Of a stretch of 64,000 bases of DNA, positions 18,903-27,976 are shown in pieces. The stretch is from Methylovorus glucosotrophus (GTDB taxonomy: Bacteria > Pseudomonadota > Gammaproteobacteria > Burkholderiales > Methylophilaceae), in contig NZ_VMSE01000002.1 in the NCBI RefSeq assembly GCF_009858335.1, positions 515,324 to 579,323 of the forward strand. Reading direction: 5' to 3'. Both the position numbers and the translations under genes were made by a program. Numbering within the stretch: position 1 is the stretch's first letter; each line of letters opens with the position of its first letter. The notes below the pieces were generated by a model. It saw nothing but the letters and a program-made list of their open reading frames with translations, made no database searches and had not been told where the DNA came from.

Positions 18903-20744
18903 CTAGGTTAATTTTTTCTCAATTGAGGCAATGATGCCTTCCGCATTGAGACCGCATTCCGCCAGCATGGTTTCATGCACACCATGATCAATGAAGGTAT
19001 CCGGTAAGCCCAGGCTAAGGGTAGCCACTTGCGGATTGATCTGCTGCAATGCTTCCATCACCGCCGCGCCTGCGCCACCGAGTAATGTGTTTTCCTCTAC
19101 CGTCACCAGCAGGCTATGGCTGGCGGCCAACTCGGCAATCAGGGCCACATCCAGCGGCTTGACGAAGCGCATGTTGACGACGGTGGCATCCAGCTTTTCA
19201 CCAGCTACCAGCGCGGGTGTCAGCATGCTGCCAAAGGCCAGTATGGCAACGTTCTTGCCATGGCGGCGCACTTCGCCCTTGCCGATGGGCAGGGCTGTCA
19301 TGACCTTTTCAATGACGGCACCAGGGCCGCCACCGCGAGGGTAGCGCACCGCGCTGGGGCCATCATGCTGATAGGCGGTATACAGCATCTGGCGGCATTC
19401 ATTTTCATCCGACGGCGTCAGGATCAGCATGTTGGGGATGCAGCGCATAAAGCTCAAATCAAAGCTGCCCGCATGGGTCGGGCCATCGGCACCCACCAGG
19501 CCAGCGCGATCAATTGCAAACACGACAGGCAGGTTTTGCAATGCAATATCGTGAATAAGTTGATCGTACGCGCGCTGTAAAAATGTCGAGTAAATGGCGA
19601 CCACCGGCTTCATGCCATCGCAGGCCATACCCGCGGCAAAGGTGAGGGCATGCTGCTCGGCAATGCCCACATCAAAAAAGCGCTTGGGGAATTTCTCGGC
19701 AAAGGCATTCAGGCCAGATCCATCGCACATGGCCGGGGTAATACCGATCAGGCGCTCGTCTTGTTCTGCCATGTCGACCAGCCAGTCGCTGAATACCTGG
19801 GTGTAGGTTTTTTTGCTGCTGGTGGCAACAGAGCAGCCATTGCTCGGATCGAATTTTCCCACGCCATGGTATTTGCCGGGATTATCCTCGGCAGGCGCAT
19901 AGCCATGGCCTTTTTGCGTGACGATGTGGAGAAATTGCGGGCCCTTGAGCTTGCGGATATTTTTCAGCGTGGTAATCAGGGTTTCAATATCGTGGCCGTC
20001 AATCGGGCCGATATAGTTAAACCCGAACTCTTCAAACAGTGTGCCTGGCGTGACCATGCCCTTGACGTGCTCTTCCGCACGCTTGGCAAATTCCAGCATG
20101 GGTGGCACCACGCCCAGCACCTTCTCGCCGGAGCGGCGCATGGACGCATAAAAGCGGCCGGAAAGCAGCTTGGCCAGATAGTTGTGCAGGGCGCCCACAT
20201 TCGGCGAAATCGACATGTCATTGTCGTTGAGAATCACTAGCAGGTTGGCATCCATCGCCCCTGCGTTGTTGAGCGCCTCAAAGGCCATACCGGCGGTCAT
20301 GGCACCGTCACCGATGATGGCAACCGCGCGGCGCTCTGAACCCTGCTGCTGGGCGGCAATCGCCATGCCCAGTGCGGCGGAGATCGAGGTGCTGGAGTGC
20401 CCCGTGCCAAAGGTATCGTATGGGCTTTCGTTGCGACGCGGGAATCCGGCGATGCCATTCGGCATGCGCAGATCGGCCATGCCATCGCGGCGTCCGGTCA
20501 GAATCTTGTGCGGGTAGGTCTGGTGGCCGACATCCCACACCAGCCGGTCTTCCGGGGTATTGAATACATAGTGCAGGGCGATGGTCAGCTCAACCACGCC
20601 CAGGTTGGATGAAAGATGGCCGCCCGTGCGCGCCACGCTATCAATCACAAAGGTGCGCAGTTCCTGGGCCAGCTCGGGAAGCTGCTTGCGATCAAGTAAT
20701 CGTAGCTGTTCCGGCGATTGGATAGTGTCGAGTAATGGATACAT
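18903..20744 (-). CDS. dxs: 1-deoxy-D-xylulose-5-phosphate synthase
   Basis: First enzyme of the MEP isoprenoid pathway (pyruvate plus glyceraldehyde-3-phosphate to DXP; thiamine diphosphate dependent). The start is set at ATG 20744, giving [17 protein letters not shown], the family N-terminus; the frame stays open into ispA but that extension is not coding. Motifs: [15 protein letters not shown] with the catalytic His nearby, [18 protein letters not shown] for Mg-Th[14 protein letters not shown], and [14 protein letters not shown] in the pyrimidine domain. Length 613 aa. Only one base separates it from the ispA stop, so the two are coupled. DXP also feeds thiamine and pyridoxal phosphate synthesis. 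Confidence 0.96.
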   Translation of the reverse strand: MYPLLDTIQSPEQLRLLDRKQLPELAQELRTFVIDSVARTGGHLSSNLGVVELTIALHYVFNTPEDRLVWDVGHQTYPHKILTGRRDGMADLRMPNGIAGFPRRNESPYDTFGTGHSSTSISAALGMAIAAQQQGSERRAVAIIGDGAMTAGMAFEALNNAGAMDANLLVILNDNDMSISPNVGALHNYLAKLLSGRFYASMRRSGEKVLGVVPPMLEFAKRAEEHVKGMVTPGTLFEEFGFNYIGPIDGHDIETLITTLKNIRKLKGPQFLHIVTQKGHGYAPAEDNPGKYHGVGKFDPSNGCSVATSSKKTYTQVFSDWLVDMAEQDERLIGITPAMCDGSGLNAFAEKFPKRFFDVGIAEQHALTFAAGMACDGMKPVVAIYSTFLQRAYDQLIHDIALQNLPVVFAIDRAGLVGADGPTHAGSFDLSFMRCIPNMLILTPSDENECRQMLYTAYQHDGPSAVRYPRGGGPGAVIEKVMTALPIGKGEVRRHGKNVAILAFGSMLTPALVAGEKLDATVVNMRFVKPLDVALIAELAASHSLLVTVEENTLLGGAGAAVMEALQQINPQVATLSLGLPDTFIDHGVHETMLAECGLNAEGIIASIEKKLT

Positions 20745-20745
20745 A

Positions 20746-21633
20746 TCAGAAGCTGCGTTGCGTAATGAATTTAGCCAGCTGCTGCAGGCGTAAGGCGGAA
20801 TCCCCGTAAGCGGCCAATGGGGCCAGGGCTTCGTCGTAAAGTTCTTGCGCCAGCTGCTTTGCCCGCTCCAGACCGAGGATGGTGACATAGGTCGGCTTGT
20901 TGCTGTCGGCGTCCTTGCCAGCGGTTTTGCCCAGCGTGGTGGTGTCGGCTTCGCTATCGAGAATGTCGTCCACCACCTGGAAGGCGAGGCCGATCGCCTG
21001 GGCATAGTGGTCGACGGCTTTGACGCGGTCGGCATCAACCGTATCCGCGCTCTCGGCGCCCAGCAGGGCGGCCGCGCGAATCAGCGCACCGGTTTTGTGG
21101 ATGTGCATCTGTTCCAGTTCGGTCTGCGTCAGGTCGAGGCCCACGCTGGCAAGGTCAATTGCCTGCCCACCGGCCATGCCGCGGGAGCCGCTCGCCACCG
21201 CCAGAATATGCACCATATGCAATTGGCGTGCTGCATCACGAAGCAGCCCCGGCTCCGCCAGCACTTTGAAGGCCAGCGTTTGCAGGGCATCACCGACCAG
21301 AAGTGCGGTGGCGTCGTCGTATTGTTTATGACAGGAGGGTTTGCCGCGGCGCAGATCGTCATCGTCCATGCAGGGCATGTCGTCATGCACCAGGGAATAA
21401 GCGTGTATCAGCTCTACCGCAGCGGCTGATTGTTCCACCGCCGAAATCGGCGCCTGACAGAACTCCCCCGCAGCGTGGGCGAGCAGGGCGCGAACGCGCT
21501 TGCCTCCGCCCAGCACAGCATAGCGCATCGCCCCATGCAGGCGCGATGGTATGATATTTGCAGCAGGTAATATGTCGTCCAGCACCCGCTCCATGCGGGT
21601 CTGGATATCCAGCGACCATGCGTTGAAATCCAT
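20746..21633 (-). CDS. ispA: Farnesyl diphosphate synthase IspA
   Basis: Trans-prenyltransferase condensing IPP with DMAPP and GPP to make farnesyl diphosphate. Both Asp-rich motifs are present: the first in [19 protein letters not shown] (near residue 85) and the second in [14 protein letters not shown] (near residue 225), plus [15 protein letters not shown] near 47. Length 295 aa. It sits in the conserved order xseB-ispA-dxs with a one-base TAATG overlap to xseB. Confidence 0.95.
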   Translation of the reverse strand: MDFNAWSLDIQTRMERVLDDILPAANIIPSRLHGAMRYAVLGGGKRVRALLAHAAGEFCQAPISAVEQSAAAVELIHAYSLVHDDMPCMDDDDLRRGKPSCHKQYDDATALLVGDALQTLAFKVLAEPGLLRDAARQLHMVHILAVASGSRGMAGGQAIDLASVGLDLTQTELEQMHIHKTGALIRAAALLGAESADTVDADRVKAVDHYAQAIGLAFQVVDDILDSEADTTTLGKTAGKDADSNKPTYVTILGLERAKQLAQELYDEALAPLAAYGDSALRLQQLAKFITQRSF

Positions 21634-21866
21634 TATTGTTGATCGCTAAAAGATTTGAGTTGGTGGGTATCGTTCAGTATCTGAACTTGTTGATCGACAT
21701 CGGCCAAGGTCTGCTGGCAGAATTTCAATAACTCGGCCCCGCGTTTGTAGGCGGCCAGCGAGAGCTCCAGCGGTAGCTGGTTGGTCTCCATCTGCTGAAC
21801 CAGTGCTTCGAGTTCGCTCACAGCACTTTCGTAAGTGAGTGGCGCATCGGCAATTTTTTTGCTCAT
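21633..21866 (-). CDS. xseB: Exodeoxyribonuclease VII small subunit
   Basis: 77-aa, all-helical small subunit that binds XseA; the complex digests single-stranded DNA. The conserved core is YESAVSELEALVQQMETNQ followed by LPLELSLAAYKRGAELLKFC, the standard XseB signature. It overlaps ispA by one base (TAATG) as in many proteobacteria. XseA is not in this window. Confidence 0.93.
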   Translation of the reverse strand: MSKKIADAPLTYESAVSELEALVQQMETNQLPLELSLAAYKRGAELLKFCQQTLADVDQQVQILNDTHQLKSFSDQQ

Positions 21867-22031
21867 GACATTGATTATTCTGGGGCGTGCGTCTGTAAAA
21901 TGAAGGCCGCGAGGCGATAACGAGTATGCATTTCTAGCCTGAATTATATAGTTTACGCTATATCTTTGTCAGGGCTAAATGCAGGGTCGGGAATAACAAT
22001 ACAACAGGGAGCAGCGCAGGCTGCAATAACG

Positions 22032-23435
22032 ATGATGAAGAATGCTACCTCGCTGGACGAAGGCTGGCTGGTTCGCCTGGAGTCAGCCAACCAGGCCTTG
22101 TCCAAAGCCATGCCGCTCGGTGATCTTGAAGCGGTGATCTATCTGCAACAATCGTGTCGGCCGGATTTGCTGTCACTGACGCGCTACTTTGCTACCACGC
22201 CCAAGCTCGATGTCGTGATGGAAAACCGCATTGTGCGTACCGTCGGCGAGCATCTGCAACAATCGCGCGTGGCATGCACCAACCATATCAAGGCCTTGAT
22301 GGCCCGCCAAAGCAAGCAGCAGCTCATGCAATTGCTGCTGGAAAAGCTGCAGGTCATGGCCTTGATCGCCAAATGGTGTTATCTGCGTTATCAGCCTATC
22401 CCCGAGCGTTACTGGCTGGAGCTGCATGCGGATTATCTGCTGGCCGAACGCTTGCGGTTGGATATCCCGGCATTTCAGTCTGGCTATGTGCATATTCTGA
22501 TGCTGGACAGCATCAATCTCAGCAGCATGCAGAAAGCAGAAATCGAAGCGCTGGATCGCTGGGTAGCGCAGTGGAGCGTGCAAGTGGCAGTCACGGCGCA
22601 TTGCGACGACCGGCCGCATGCCATGTTTGTCGACCTGGGGCAGGATGTCGGTGCCCGTCGTCTGCGCAACTTTACGCCGACTGAAAATTTTCGCTGCTGG
22701 GTGATTGAGATGATCTTGCGTGATCTGGAGCAGATGCGCGAGCAGCTCTCTGCTGGCGCCATCAGCCTGCCGATATTGCCAGACGCCACGACAGTCCGAA
22801 GCGCCCAGATCATTGACCTGCTTATCATGGCCTGGTCTGATCTGCGTGAGCAACGCCGACGCGTCGAGCGTGCCGCCGTCTCCAAGCTGGCGCAAGCGGT
22901 CAATGGCCTGTTTGCCGTATGTCAGCAAATCCGAAACGAAGCCTACCGCCCGACTTTTCTTCATCCGGATGATGTGCAGCCCCTGCCCAATTCGTGGGAG
23001 GTGCAGAACGAGAGCGTATTTGGCTTGGGCGCTGTCGTGAATGCGGACCTGAATCTGTGGGTCAAGCCCGGCGCCTTGCTATCTCTGCAGTTTGCGCTGA
23101 ATCCGGATATGGAAGTGCTGGCCGTGGTGCGTAGCCTCCAGCAGCGGCCGGGGCGCGAGCTTTATGTCGGCCTGGAAGTGATTTCCTATACGCCGGCCTA
23201 TGTGCAGCTGACGACAGAAGACCCACCTGCCGACGAAGAGCCCATTCCTGGTCTTTACCTGGGGCGCGATGACGACAGAAACTGGCCGCCGAGTTTGCTG
23301 CTGCCTCTGCAGCCGCAAGCCGACGTTGGCGAACTGGTAATGCATCTGGAGCATTCCGATTATCGTGCCACGCTGGGCGATGTGCTGGAACAGCAGGCCG
23401 ACTGGGTGCGCATAGCCGTCATGGTGCGCGATTAA
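22032..23435 (+). CDS. Unassigned protein with a PilZ-like C-terminal region
   Basis: I do not recognise a named family. The frame opens at a TTG (21966), but ATG codons at 22032 and 22035 are more likely starts; neither has a strong Shine-Dalgarno site. The product is 467 aa with no signal peptide or membrane segment. Residues 1-300 look helical and rich in Leu, Gln and Arg. The last 150 residues look beta-rich and contain N326-E-S328-V-F-G331, an exact match to the (D/N)xSxxG motif of PilZ c-di-GMP-binding domains, followed by hydrophobic strands and LYVGLEVIS in the position of the usual hG(hydrophobic)xF strand. The first PilZ motif RxxxR is not exact: R301NEAYR306 has one extra residue. 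A PilZ-type effector is therefore possible but unproven. It is divergent from xseB. Confidence 0.6.
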   Translation: MMKNATSLDEGWLVRLESANQALSKAMPLGDLEAVIYLQQSCRPDLLSLTRYFATTPKLDVVMENRIVRTVGEHLQQSRVACTNHIKALMARQSKQQLMQLLLEKLQVMALIAKWCYLRYQPIPERYWLELHADYLLAERLRLDIPAFQSGYVHILMLDSINLSSMQKAEIEALDRWVAQWSVQVAVTAHCDDRPHAMFVDLGQDVGARRLRNFTPTENFRCWVIEMILRDLEQMREQLSAGAISLPILPDATTVRSAQIIDLLIMAWSDLREQRRRVERAAVSKLAQAVNGLFAVCQQIRNEAYRPTFLHPDDVQPLPNSWEVQNESVFGLGAVVNADLNLWVKPGALLSLQFALNPDMEVLAVVRSLQQRPGRELYVGLEVISYTPAYVQLTTEDPPADEEPIPGLYLGRDDDRNWPPSLLLPLQPQADVGELVMHLEHSDYRATLGDVLEQQADWVRIAVMVRD

Positions 23436-23500
23436 CGCGCTGCGCCCGGGCATGCTCGAGGTTGTTGAAGAGTATGCCGCGTGCCGGAAAGCGATGAGCC

Positions 23501-24151
23501 TTAACGCAGCACGCGCTGCAAAAACTGGCGGATGTCGTCAATTTCTTCGGCGCATACGCTATGCGGCATGTCGTAGGTATGCCATTCCAGCGCATAGCCA
23601 TTCTCCCGGAATACATCCCGCGAGATAGCCGCCGTCGCCGGCAGAATCACGCTATCGTCCGTGCCGTGCGCCATGAAAATGGGCGTCGCCTGGTTGGCGG
23701 CGTGTTTCTCATTAGCCAATGTCTGCTTGAGTGGTAAATAAGTCGAGAGCGCGAGCACGCCAGCCAGTCGATGCGAGTAGCGCAATGCTGTTTGCAGCGC
23801 CATGGCGCCCCCCTGTGAAAAGCCCGCCAGTACAATACGCTCAGCCGGGATTCCACGCGCTATTTCATCCTGAACAAGGGTTTCGATCTCGGCCTGCATG
23901 GCGCGTATGCCCGCTTCATCCTGCTGGCTATCCAGCCCCAGGCCAAAAATATCGTACCAGCCGCGCATGGGGTAGCCATTGTTGAGACTGATAGGCCGTA
24001 CCGGCGCATGCGGAAAAATATACCGCACTTGCGGCAAGTCCAGCTCCTCGGCAATCGGCACGAAATCATGACCATCGGCGCCCAGGCCATGCAGCCAGAT
24101 AATGCTGGCGGTCGCCAGCGCTTGAGGTTCCAGGGTGATTTTTTCGAGCAT
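23501..24151 (-). CDS. Alpha/beta-hydrolase, carboxylesterase/phospholipase family
   Basis: 216-aa serine hydrolase of the Abhydrolase_2 (carboxylesterase/lysophospholipase) family. The oxyanion region is IIWLHGLGADGHDF, the nucleophile Ser112 lies in LAGFSQGGAMA, the acid in MAHGTDDSVI and the His in YDMPHSVCAEE, so the triad is complete. The ATG at 24151 begins MLEKITLEPQ; the longer open frame upstream lacks family similarity. It is cytoplasmic, with no signal peptide. Pseudomonas esterase II-type enzymes are the nearest relatives I recall. It is divergent from the phosphodiesterase gene. Confidence 0.87.
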   Translation of the reverse strand: MLEKITLEPQALATASIIWLHGLGADGHDFVPIAEELDLPQVRYIFPHAPVRPISLNNGYPMRGWYDIFGLGLDSQQDEAGIRAMQAEIETLVQDEIARGIPAERIVLAGFSQGGAMALQTALRYSHRLAGVLALSTYLPLKQTLANEKHAANQATPIFMAHGTDDSVILPATAAISRDVFRENGYALEWHTYDMPHSVCAEEIDDIRQFLQRVLR

Positions 24152-24300
24152 GTGTGGATTATCCAGATAATGTTGTTGGCCGGGCGCTGCTAGGCTGGGC
24201 GGGGAATACGCGCTACCATCGTGCCATGCCCGTCTGTCAGGCAGTGGGCAAGCATCTATCATAACAAAAGACGGAAGCGGGGCTATATGGAGCGAGCGCC

Positions 24301-25065
24301 ATGCAAGTGAAAGTATTGGGATGTAGCGGCGGCATAGGCGGCAATCTGCGCACGACCTCATTGCTGGTGGACGACGATATCCTGATCGACGCAGGCACCG
24401 GGGTGGGCGATCTCAGTATTGAGCAGATGGCGAAAATTGATCACGTCTTCCTCACCCATTCGCACCTGGACCATATTGCCTGCTTGCCGCTGATGCTGGA
24501 TACGGTGGCTGGTCTGCGCGAAGCGCCCGTGACTATTTATGCGCTCCCCGAGACCTTGCATGCGCTTAAAACCCACATCTTCAACTGGATCATCTGGCCT
24601 GATTTCAGCGTGGTCCCCAGCGAAACAAGTCCCTTGATGCGCTACGCCGAGGTCGCGCTAGGTAAAGCCGTAAGCTTAAGCGGACGCAGCATTACTCCGC
24701 TACCTGCTAATCATACGGTTCCCGCCGTTGGCTACTGGCTGGATAGTGGTAGTAATAGCATCGTATTCACGGGTGACACGACCACGTGCGATGCCCTGTG
24801 GGAAAAGGTAAACAGGATTGAAAACCTTAAATATGTGCTGATTGAAACAGCGTTTGGCGATGGTGAGAAGGAATTGGCACAAGCGTCCAAGCATCTGTGC
24901 CCGGCATTATTGTTTCAAGAATTGAGTAAACTGGAGCGATCCGCCCATATTTACATTACCCATCTGAAGCCGGGCGAGGGAGGGGAGATCATGTATCAGA
25001 TTGAGGCGCGCGCTGAACACGTTGCCTTGAAAAGCCTGCAGAATATGCAGGTGTTTAAGCTGTAG
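24301..25065 (+). CDS. Class II-type 3',5'-cyclic-nucleotide phosphodiesterase (MBL fold)
   Basis: Metallo-beta-lactamase-fold protein of 254 aa. The metal motif is T52-H-S-H-L-D-H58, the HSHLDH signature of PDEII enzymes, with further ligands in PANHTVPAVG, FTGDTTTCDAL (Asp) and THLKPGEGG (His). Family members hydrolyse cAMP or cGMP. There is no signal peptide, so it would act in the cytoplasm. Its stop codon is adjacent to the end of the leftward pilin gene, with no room for a separate terminator. A generic MBL hydrolase remains possible, but the HSHLDH motif and overall layout fit PDEII well. Confidence 0.78.
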   Translation: MQVKVLGCSGGIGGNLRTTSLLVDDDILIDAGTGVGDLSIEQMAKIDHVFLTHSHLDHIACLPLMLDTVAGLREAPVTIYALPETLHALKTHIFNWIIWPDFSVVPSETSPLMRYAEVALGKAVSLSGRSITPLPANHTVPAVGYWLDSGSNSIVFTGDTTTCDALWEKVNRIENLKYVLIETAFGDGEKELAQASKHLCPALLFQELSKLERSAHIYITHLKPGEGGEIMYQIEARAEHVALKSLQNMQVFKL

Positions 25066-25497
25066 TTACTTCCAGGATTCTGGAAGAAAACGCGTAGGAA
25101 TAGTGCCGCCCGTTATTGACTGTCTGGTTTCAAATACACCACTGCTGACATCATAAGTCATTTTAATCGTTGTGTTTTCTATGCCATTGGTCACATCAGA
25201 ATTTTTAAATGTTGAGCTTATCGTGCATACAGGACTGGCCCAAGTTCCGGTGGTCGAGGCTACATATTTGCCTGAAGTAGCCGCCGAAGCGGGGACTGTG
25301 CAATTAAATTCCGAGGGGTCTTGAGACAGCAATTCTGCCATTGTCGATTTGAGCCCATCCATCAATGAAATAGCCTCCGAGGCTTGCGCTTTTCCTATGT
25401 AGGATTGGTAGGACGGAATTGCAATAGCGGCAAGAATGCCAATAATAGCCACCACTATCATGAGTTCGATCAAAGTAAACCCGTGATTCTTTTTCAT
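25066..25497 (-). CDS. Type IV pilin (PilA-like), downstream copy
   Basis: 143-aa type IVa prepilin: a short basic leader MKKNHG is cut before [20 protein letters not shown], with the Glu at mature position 5, followed by the spine [14 protein letters not shown]. The globular part has one Cys pair (FNCTVP and PVCTIS) and ends FLPESWK. It is clearly a paralogue of the next pilin: both have (S/A)EA..LDGLKST....S(Q/E)DP and a Trp near the C-terminus. It is second in the tandem, and a terminator lies between the two, so its expression may depend on read-through or a weak own promoter. It could be a major or minor pilin. Confidence 0.92.
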   Translation of the reverse strand: MKKNHGFTLIELMIVVAIIGILAAIAIPSYQSYIGKAQASEAISLMDGLKSTMAELLSQDPSEFNCTVPASAATSGKYVASTTGTWASPVCTISSTFKNSDVTNGIENTTIKMTYDVSSGVFETRQSITGGTIPTRFLPESWK

Positions 25498-25528
25498 GAT
25501 GTACCTCTGGGTTGAGCAATGATGATGG

Positions 25529-25562
25529 AAAAAAGCCCTGCTCAGATGTGCAGGGCTTTTTA
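25529..25562 (-). terminator. Terminator hairpin between the two pilin genes
   Basis: AAAAAAGCCCTG (25529-25540) and CAGGGCTTTT (25551-25560) form a strong stem; read leftward it ends in a run of six T, directly after the upstream pilin stop and about 30 bases before the start of the downstream pilin. Confidence 0.85.
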
Positions 25563-25578
25563 GACATAACCGAATTTA

Positions 25579-25998
25579 TTATTGCCAAGCTTTAGGACGA
25601 TATTTTGCTTCCAAGTCACCGCCATTATATGTAAACGCATTGGTTGAGGCTGTGTAGGTCATGATAACGGTTTTATTTGCGATATTGCTATTGACCCCAG
25701 CTGCTTTGATGGTAGCAGTTGCGGTACAAACACCGTTAGCGTTGGTTGGCTGAGCGATTGTCGTGTATTTGCCATCGGCTGGAGCAGCTGTTACGCCACA
25801 ATTGGCTGCCGTTGGGTCTTCGGACATAGTGCTGGCGATAGTGGATTTCAGGCCGTCTAGTTGTATGAATGCTTCAGAAGCCTGAGCTTTAGCGGTGTAA
25901 TCCTGATAAGCCGGAATGGCTACCGCTGCCAAAATACCAATAATCGCGACCACGATCATCAGTTCGATAAGAGTAAAACCTTGCTGTGCGTTTTTCAT
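25579..25998 (-). CDS. Type IV pilin (PilA-like), upstream copy
   Basis: 139-aa type IVa prepilin starting at ATG 25998, which has AAGGTG as Shine-Dalgarno; a TTG five codons earlier is unlikely. The leader MKNAQQG is processed before [20 protein letters not shown] (Glu5 present). The Cys pair is ANCGVT and GVCTAT, and the end is KYRPKAWQ. It is first of two tandem pilins and followed by a strong terminator, so it is the better candidate for the major pilin. PilB, PilC, PilT and PilU in this window provide the motor and platform. Confidence 0.93.
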   Translation of the reverse strand: MKNAQQGFTLIELMIVVAIIGILAAVAIPAYQDYTAKAQASEAFIQLDGLKSTIASTMSEDPTAANCGVTAAPADGKYTTIAQPTNANGVCTATATIKAAGVNSNIANKTVIMTYTASTNAFTYNGGDLEAKYRPKAWQ

Positions 25999-26060
25999 GT
26001 CATCACCTTTCAATCAATTTAGGAGAGTCTCTAGCAGATGTCTGCCAGGGGTGTTGCGTC

Positions 26061-26095
26061 GATAAACGGGGTGTTGGTTGATCACTTCGTTTATC
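26061..26095. repeat. Inverted repeat in the pilin upstream region
   Basis: GATAAACG (26061-26068) and CGTTTATC (26088-26095) are perfect eight-base arms 19 bases apart, 63-97 bases upstream of the pilin start. A second smaller pair, GCAGA/TCTGC at 26034-26045, lies closer to the gene. They could be regulator sites or leader structure; no sigma-54 promoter with correct GG-N10-GC spacing was found here. Confidence 0.4.
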
Positions 26096-26121
26096 AGATG
26101 AATCAAGCATAACGCAGGCAT

Positions 26122-26155
26122 AAAAAAAGCGGATGGTGTCATCCGCTTTTTTGAT
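26122..26155 (-). terminator. Rho-independent terminator between the mxaD-like gene and the pilins
   Basis: AAAAAAGCGGAT (26123-26134) and ATCCGCTTTTTT (26141-26152) form a perfect stem with a six-base loop. It lies 42 bases after the stop of the mxaD-like gene and ends that leftward transcript; it separates it from the pilin promoter region. Confidence 0.85.
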
Positions 26156-26193
26156 TTTCAGTGACAAAAAATGTCACCGTTTGCTGATGGCAA

Positions 26194-26715
26194 TTATTTG
26201 CCTTCAGCCACTTTCTTCAGGTTGGCCAGGCCAGCGTCGTAGACACCGGTCACCGCGTTGATGGCGGATTCGTCATCCTGACCTGGTGGGATAGGTGGGT
26301 TCAGCTTGTACACGCGGTAGAAGCGACCTACCCAGGTCACGGTGCTTTCGCCAGCGCCAGGGCCTGCCTTGACGGTGATGAAGGAGTTGTAATCAGCCAC
26401 GGGCAATACGCCTTCCACGATTTCATATTTCAGCTTCATGTCGGCATCGTCAGCGCTACGCAGTTTTTCGTAGATGGTGCCGCCGCCTTTGAGGGTCAGC
26501 AGGCGATAGGTGTCACCATCCTTGGTTTCCAGCTTGGTGCTGGCAACGGCGGGGTGCCATTTCTGCATGTTGCCGAAGTCCTTGATCAGCGCCCACACCT
26601 TGGCTGGTTCAGCCTTGATGGTGACTGTTTTTTCAACTTTTTGTGGCGATGGACCGTGCGCAGCGGCGGTCAATGGAATGACGGCCATGGCAATGAGGGC
26701 GAGTAGTTTTTTCAT
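26194..26715 (-). CDS. MxaD-like SRPBCC-domain periplasmic protein
   Basis: 173-aa exported protein: signal peptide MKKLLALIAMAVIPLTAAA, then one SRPBCC (START/Bet v1) domain with KVWALIKDFGNMQKWHPAVAS near residue 40 and GVLPVADYNSFITV near 105, ending VTGVYDAGLANLKKVAEG. This pattern matches my recollection of MxaD, the periplasmic protein that helps electron transfer from methanol dehydrogenase to cytochrome cL in methylotrophs. The start at 26715 has GGAG ten bases upstream. It follows the beta-propeller gene by 62 bases on the same strand. The rest of a mxa cluster is not here, so the role is inferred. Confidence 0.72.
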   Translation of the reverse strand: MKKLLALIAMAVIPLTAAAHGPSPQKVEKTVTIKAEPAKVWALIKDFGNMQKWHPAVASTKLETKDGDTYRLLTLKGGGTIYEKLRSADDADMKLKYEIVEGVLPVADYNSFITVKAGPGAGESTVTWVGRFYRVYKLNPPIPPGQDDESAINAVTGVYDAGLANLKKVAEGK

Positions 26716-26777
26716 GCGATTTTTCTCCGTTGATAAAAGTCTTGGTGCTAAATCCGAATCCGGGGCTGGATTCATTC

Positions 26778-27734
26778 TCAGTGCGCCGTCTCCTGAATAA
26801 ACTGGCCAAATGCCCGGCTTTGCTTGTCCGTGGCAATGGTATTAACCAGTTTATTGTTGCTGGCGTCGATCACTGAAACCGTGTTGTCGAACCAGTTGGC
26901 AACATATACCCGCTGGTTCGCATGATCAAAACTGATGCCTTCGGGGTAACCTCCCACCGGCACGATGCTGATGACTTTTTGCTGGGCAACATCAATTACC
27001 GAGACATTGTCGCTTTGCGTATTGGTGACGTAGATGCGGCTGCCATCTGTGCTGACCGTGACGCAATAAGGATGTTCCCCCACCTTGATGGTGTTGACCC
27101 GGTGTGTTTGCGTATCAATCATGGAAACGCTGTTGCTATAAACATTAACGGCGTAAAGCTGCTTGCCATCCCGGCTAAGGCCCAGGCCAAATGGGTGTTC
27201 ACCCACGGCAATACGCTTGACGATCTGCATGCTGGCGGTATCAATGATGGCGACATCGTTGCTATCGCGATTGGCAACATAAAGCTGCTTGCCATCCGGG
27301 CTGACGATAATGCCTGCTGGCGCCTTGCCGACATTGACTGTGCGCTGTTGTGTAAGATCGGCGGTATCCAGCGCCAGTATCTTGTCTTCAAACCAGTCGG
27401 CGACAAACAGGGTTTTGCTGTCTGGCGAGAGGGCAATGCCGACCGGCGAGCCATGCAATGGCAACTCTTGCAATACTTTGTAATGCTGAGAGTCAATCAC
27501 GCTGATGGATTGGCCGTCGACATTACTGATATAGGTGCGGCCCAGGGCTGCAGAAGTCGCGACACCAACAGGCGCTTTGCCAACTTCTATGCTGGCAATG
27601 ACCTGATTCGACGCAAGATCAATCACCGATACCGTGTTATTCCCCTGATTGCTGATGTAGGCAAAGCCGCCAGCCTGGCATGACCATGCGATACAGGCGG
27701 AGAATGCGGCAAGGAAGATAAGCAACGGTTTCAA
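26778..27734 (-). CDS. Exported YVTN-type beta-propeller protein
   Basis: About 318 aa made of seven or so repeats of roughly 42 residues, each containing a YVTN/YISN-like strand (AYISNQGNNTVSVIDL, YVANRDSNDVAIIDT, YVTNTQSDNVSVIDV, YVANWFDNTVSVIDA). No ATG begins the frame. A TTG at 27734 gives a good signal peptide (KPLLIFLAAFSACIAWSCQA) and is my choice; a TTG at 27824 would add 30 residues. YVTN propellers of this type often sit in PQQ-alcohol-dehydrogenase or methanol-oxidation loci. Binding partner unknown. It reads into the mxaD-like gene. Confidence 0.78.
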   Translation of the reverse strand: MKPLLIFLAAFSACIAWSCQAGGFAYISNQGNNTVSVIDLASNQVIASIEVGKAPVGVATSAALGRTYISNVDGQSISVIDSQHYKVLQELPLHGSPVGIALSPDSKTLFVADWFEDKILALDTADLTQQRTVNVGKAPAGIIVSPDGKQLYVANRDSNDVAIIDTASMQIVKRIAVGEHPFGLGLSRDGKQLYAVNVYSNSVSMIDTQTHRVNTIKVGEHPYCVTVSTDGSRIYVTNTQSDNVSVIDVAQQKVISIVPVGGYPEGISFDHANQRVYVANWFDNTVSVIDASNNKLVNTIATDKQSRAFGQFIQETAH

Positions 27735-27976
27735 TGGAAAGCGGATCTGCGGAATGGTTGTGATGTGAATCAAACGCTTGAAAAGCCGATATGGTTGACT
27801 ACGCAGTATACGGGGGGCTTGCAAACAGCGTCAAGGCGCGCTTGGCAGGTGATATTCCCGAATTTGCACGGCCTGCAGGCGTGATCCTCTGGCTTCCAGT
27901 AAGGCAAGTTGGCATGCGGCTTTCAATCGGGGCTGAAGTGTGAAAAAATTACACTAAATTATTAAGGTAGTACGTC

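Noticed and set aside
20745..21038. N-terminal extension of dxs into ispA
   Set aside because: The in-frame residues are Pro/Ser/Arg rich and unlike Dxs; the ATG at 20744 gives the family start.
26020..26060. Sigma-54 promoter for the pilin gene
   Set aside because: A TGGCAG...TGCTA stretch exists, but the GG to GC spacing is 9, not 10, and the match is poor.
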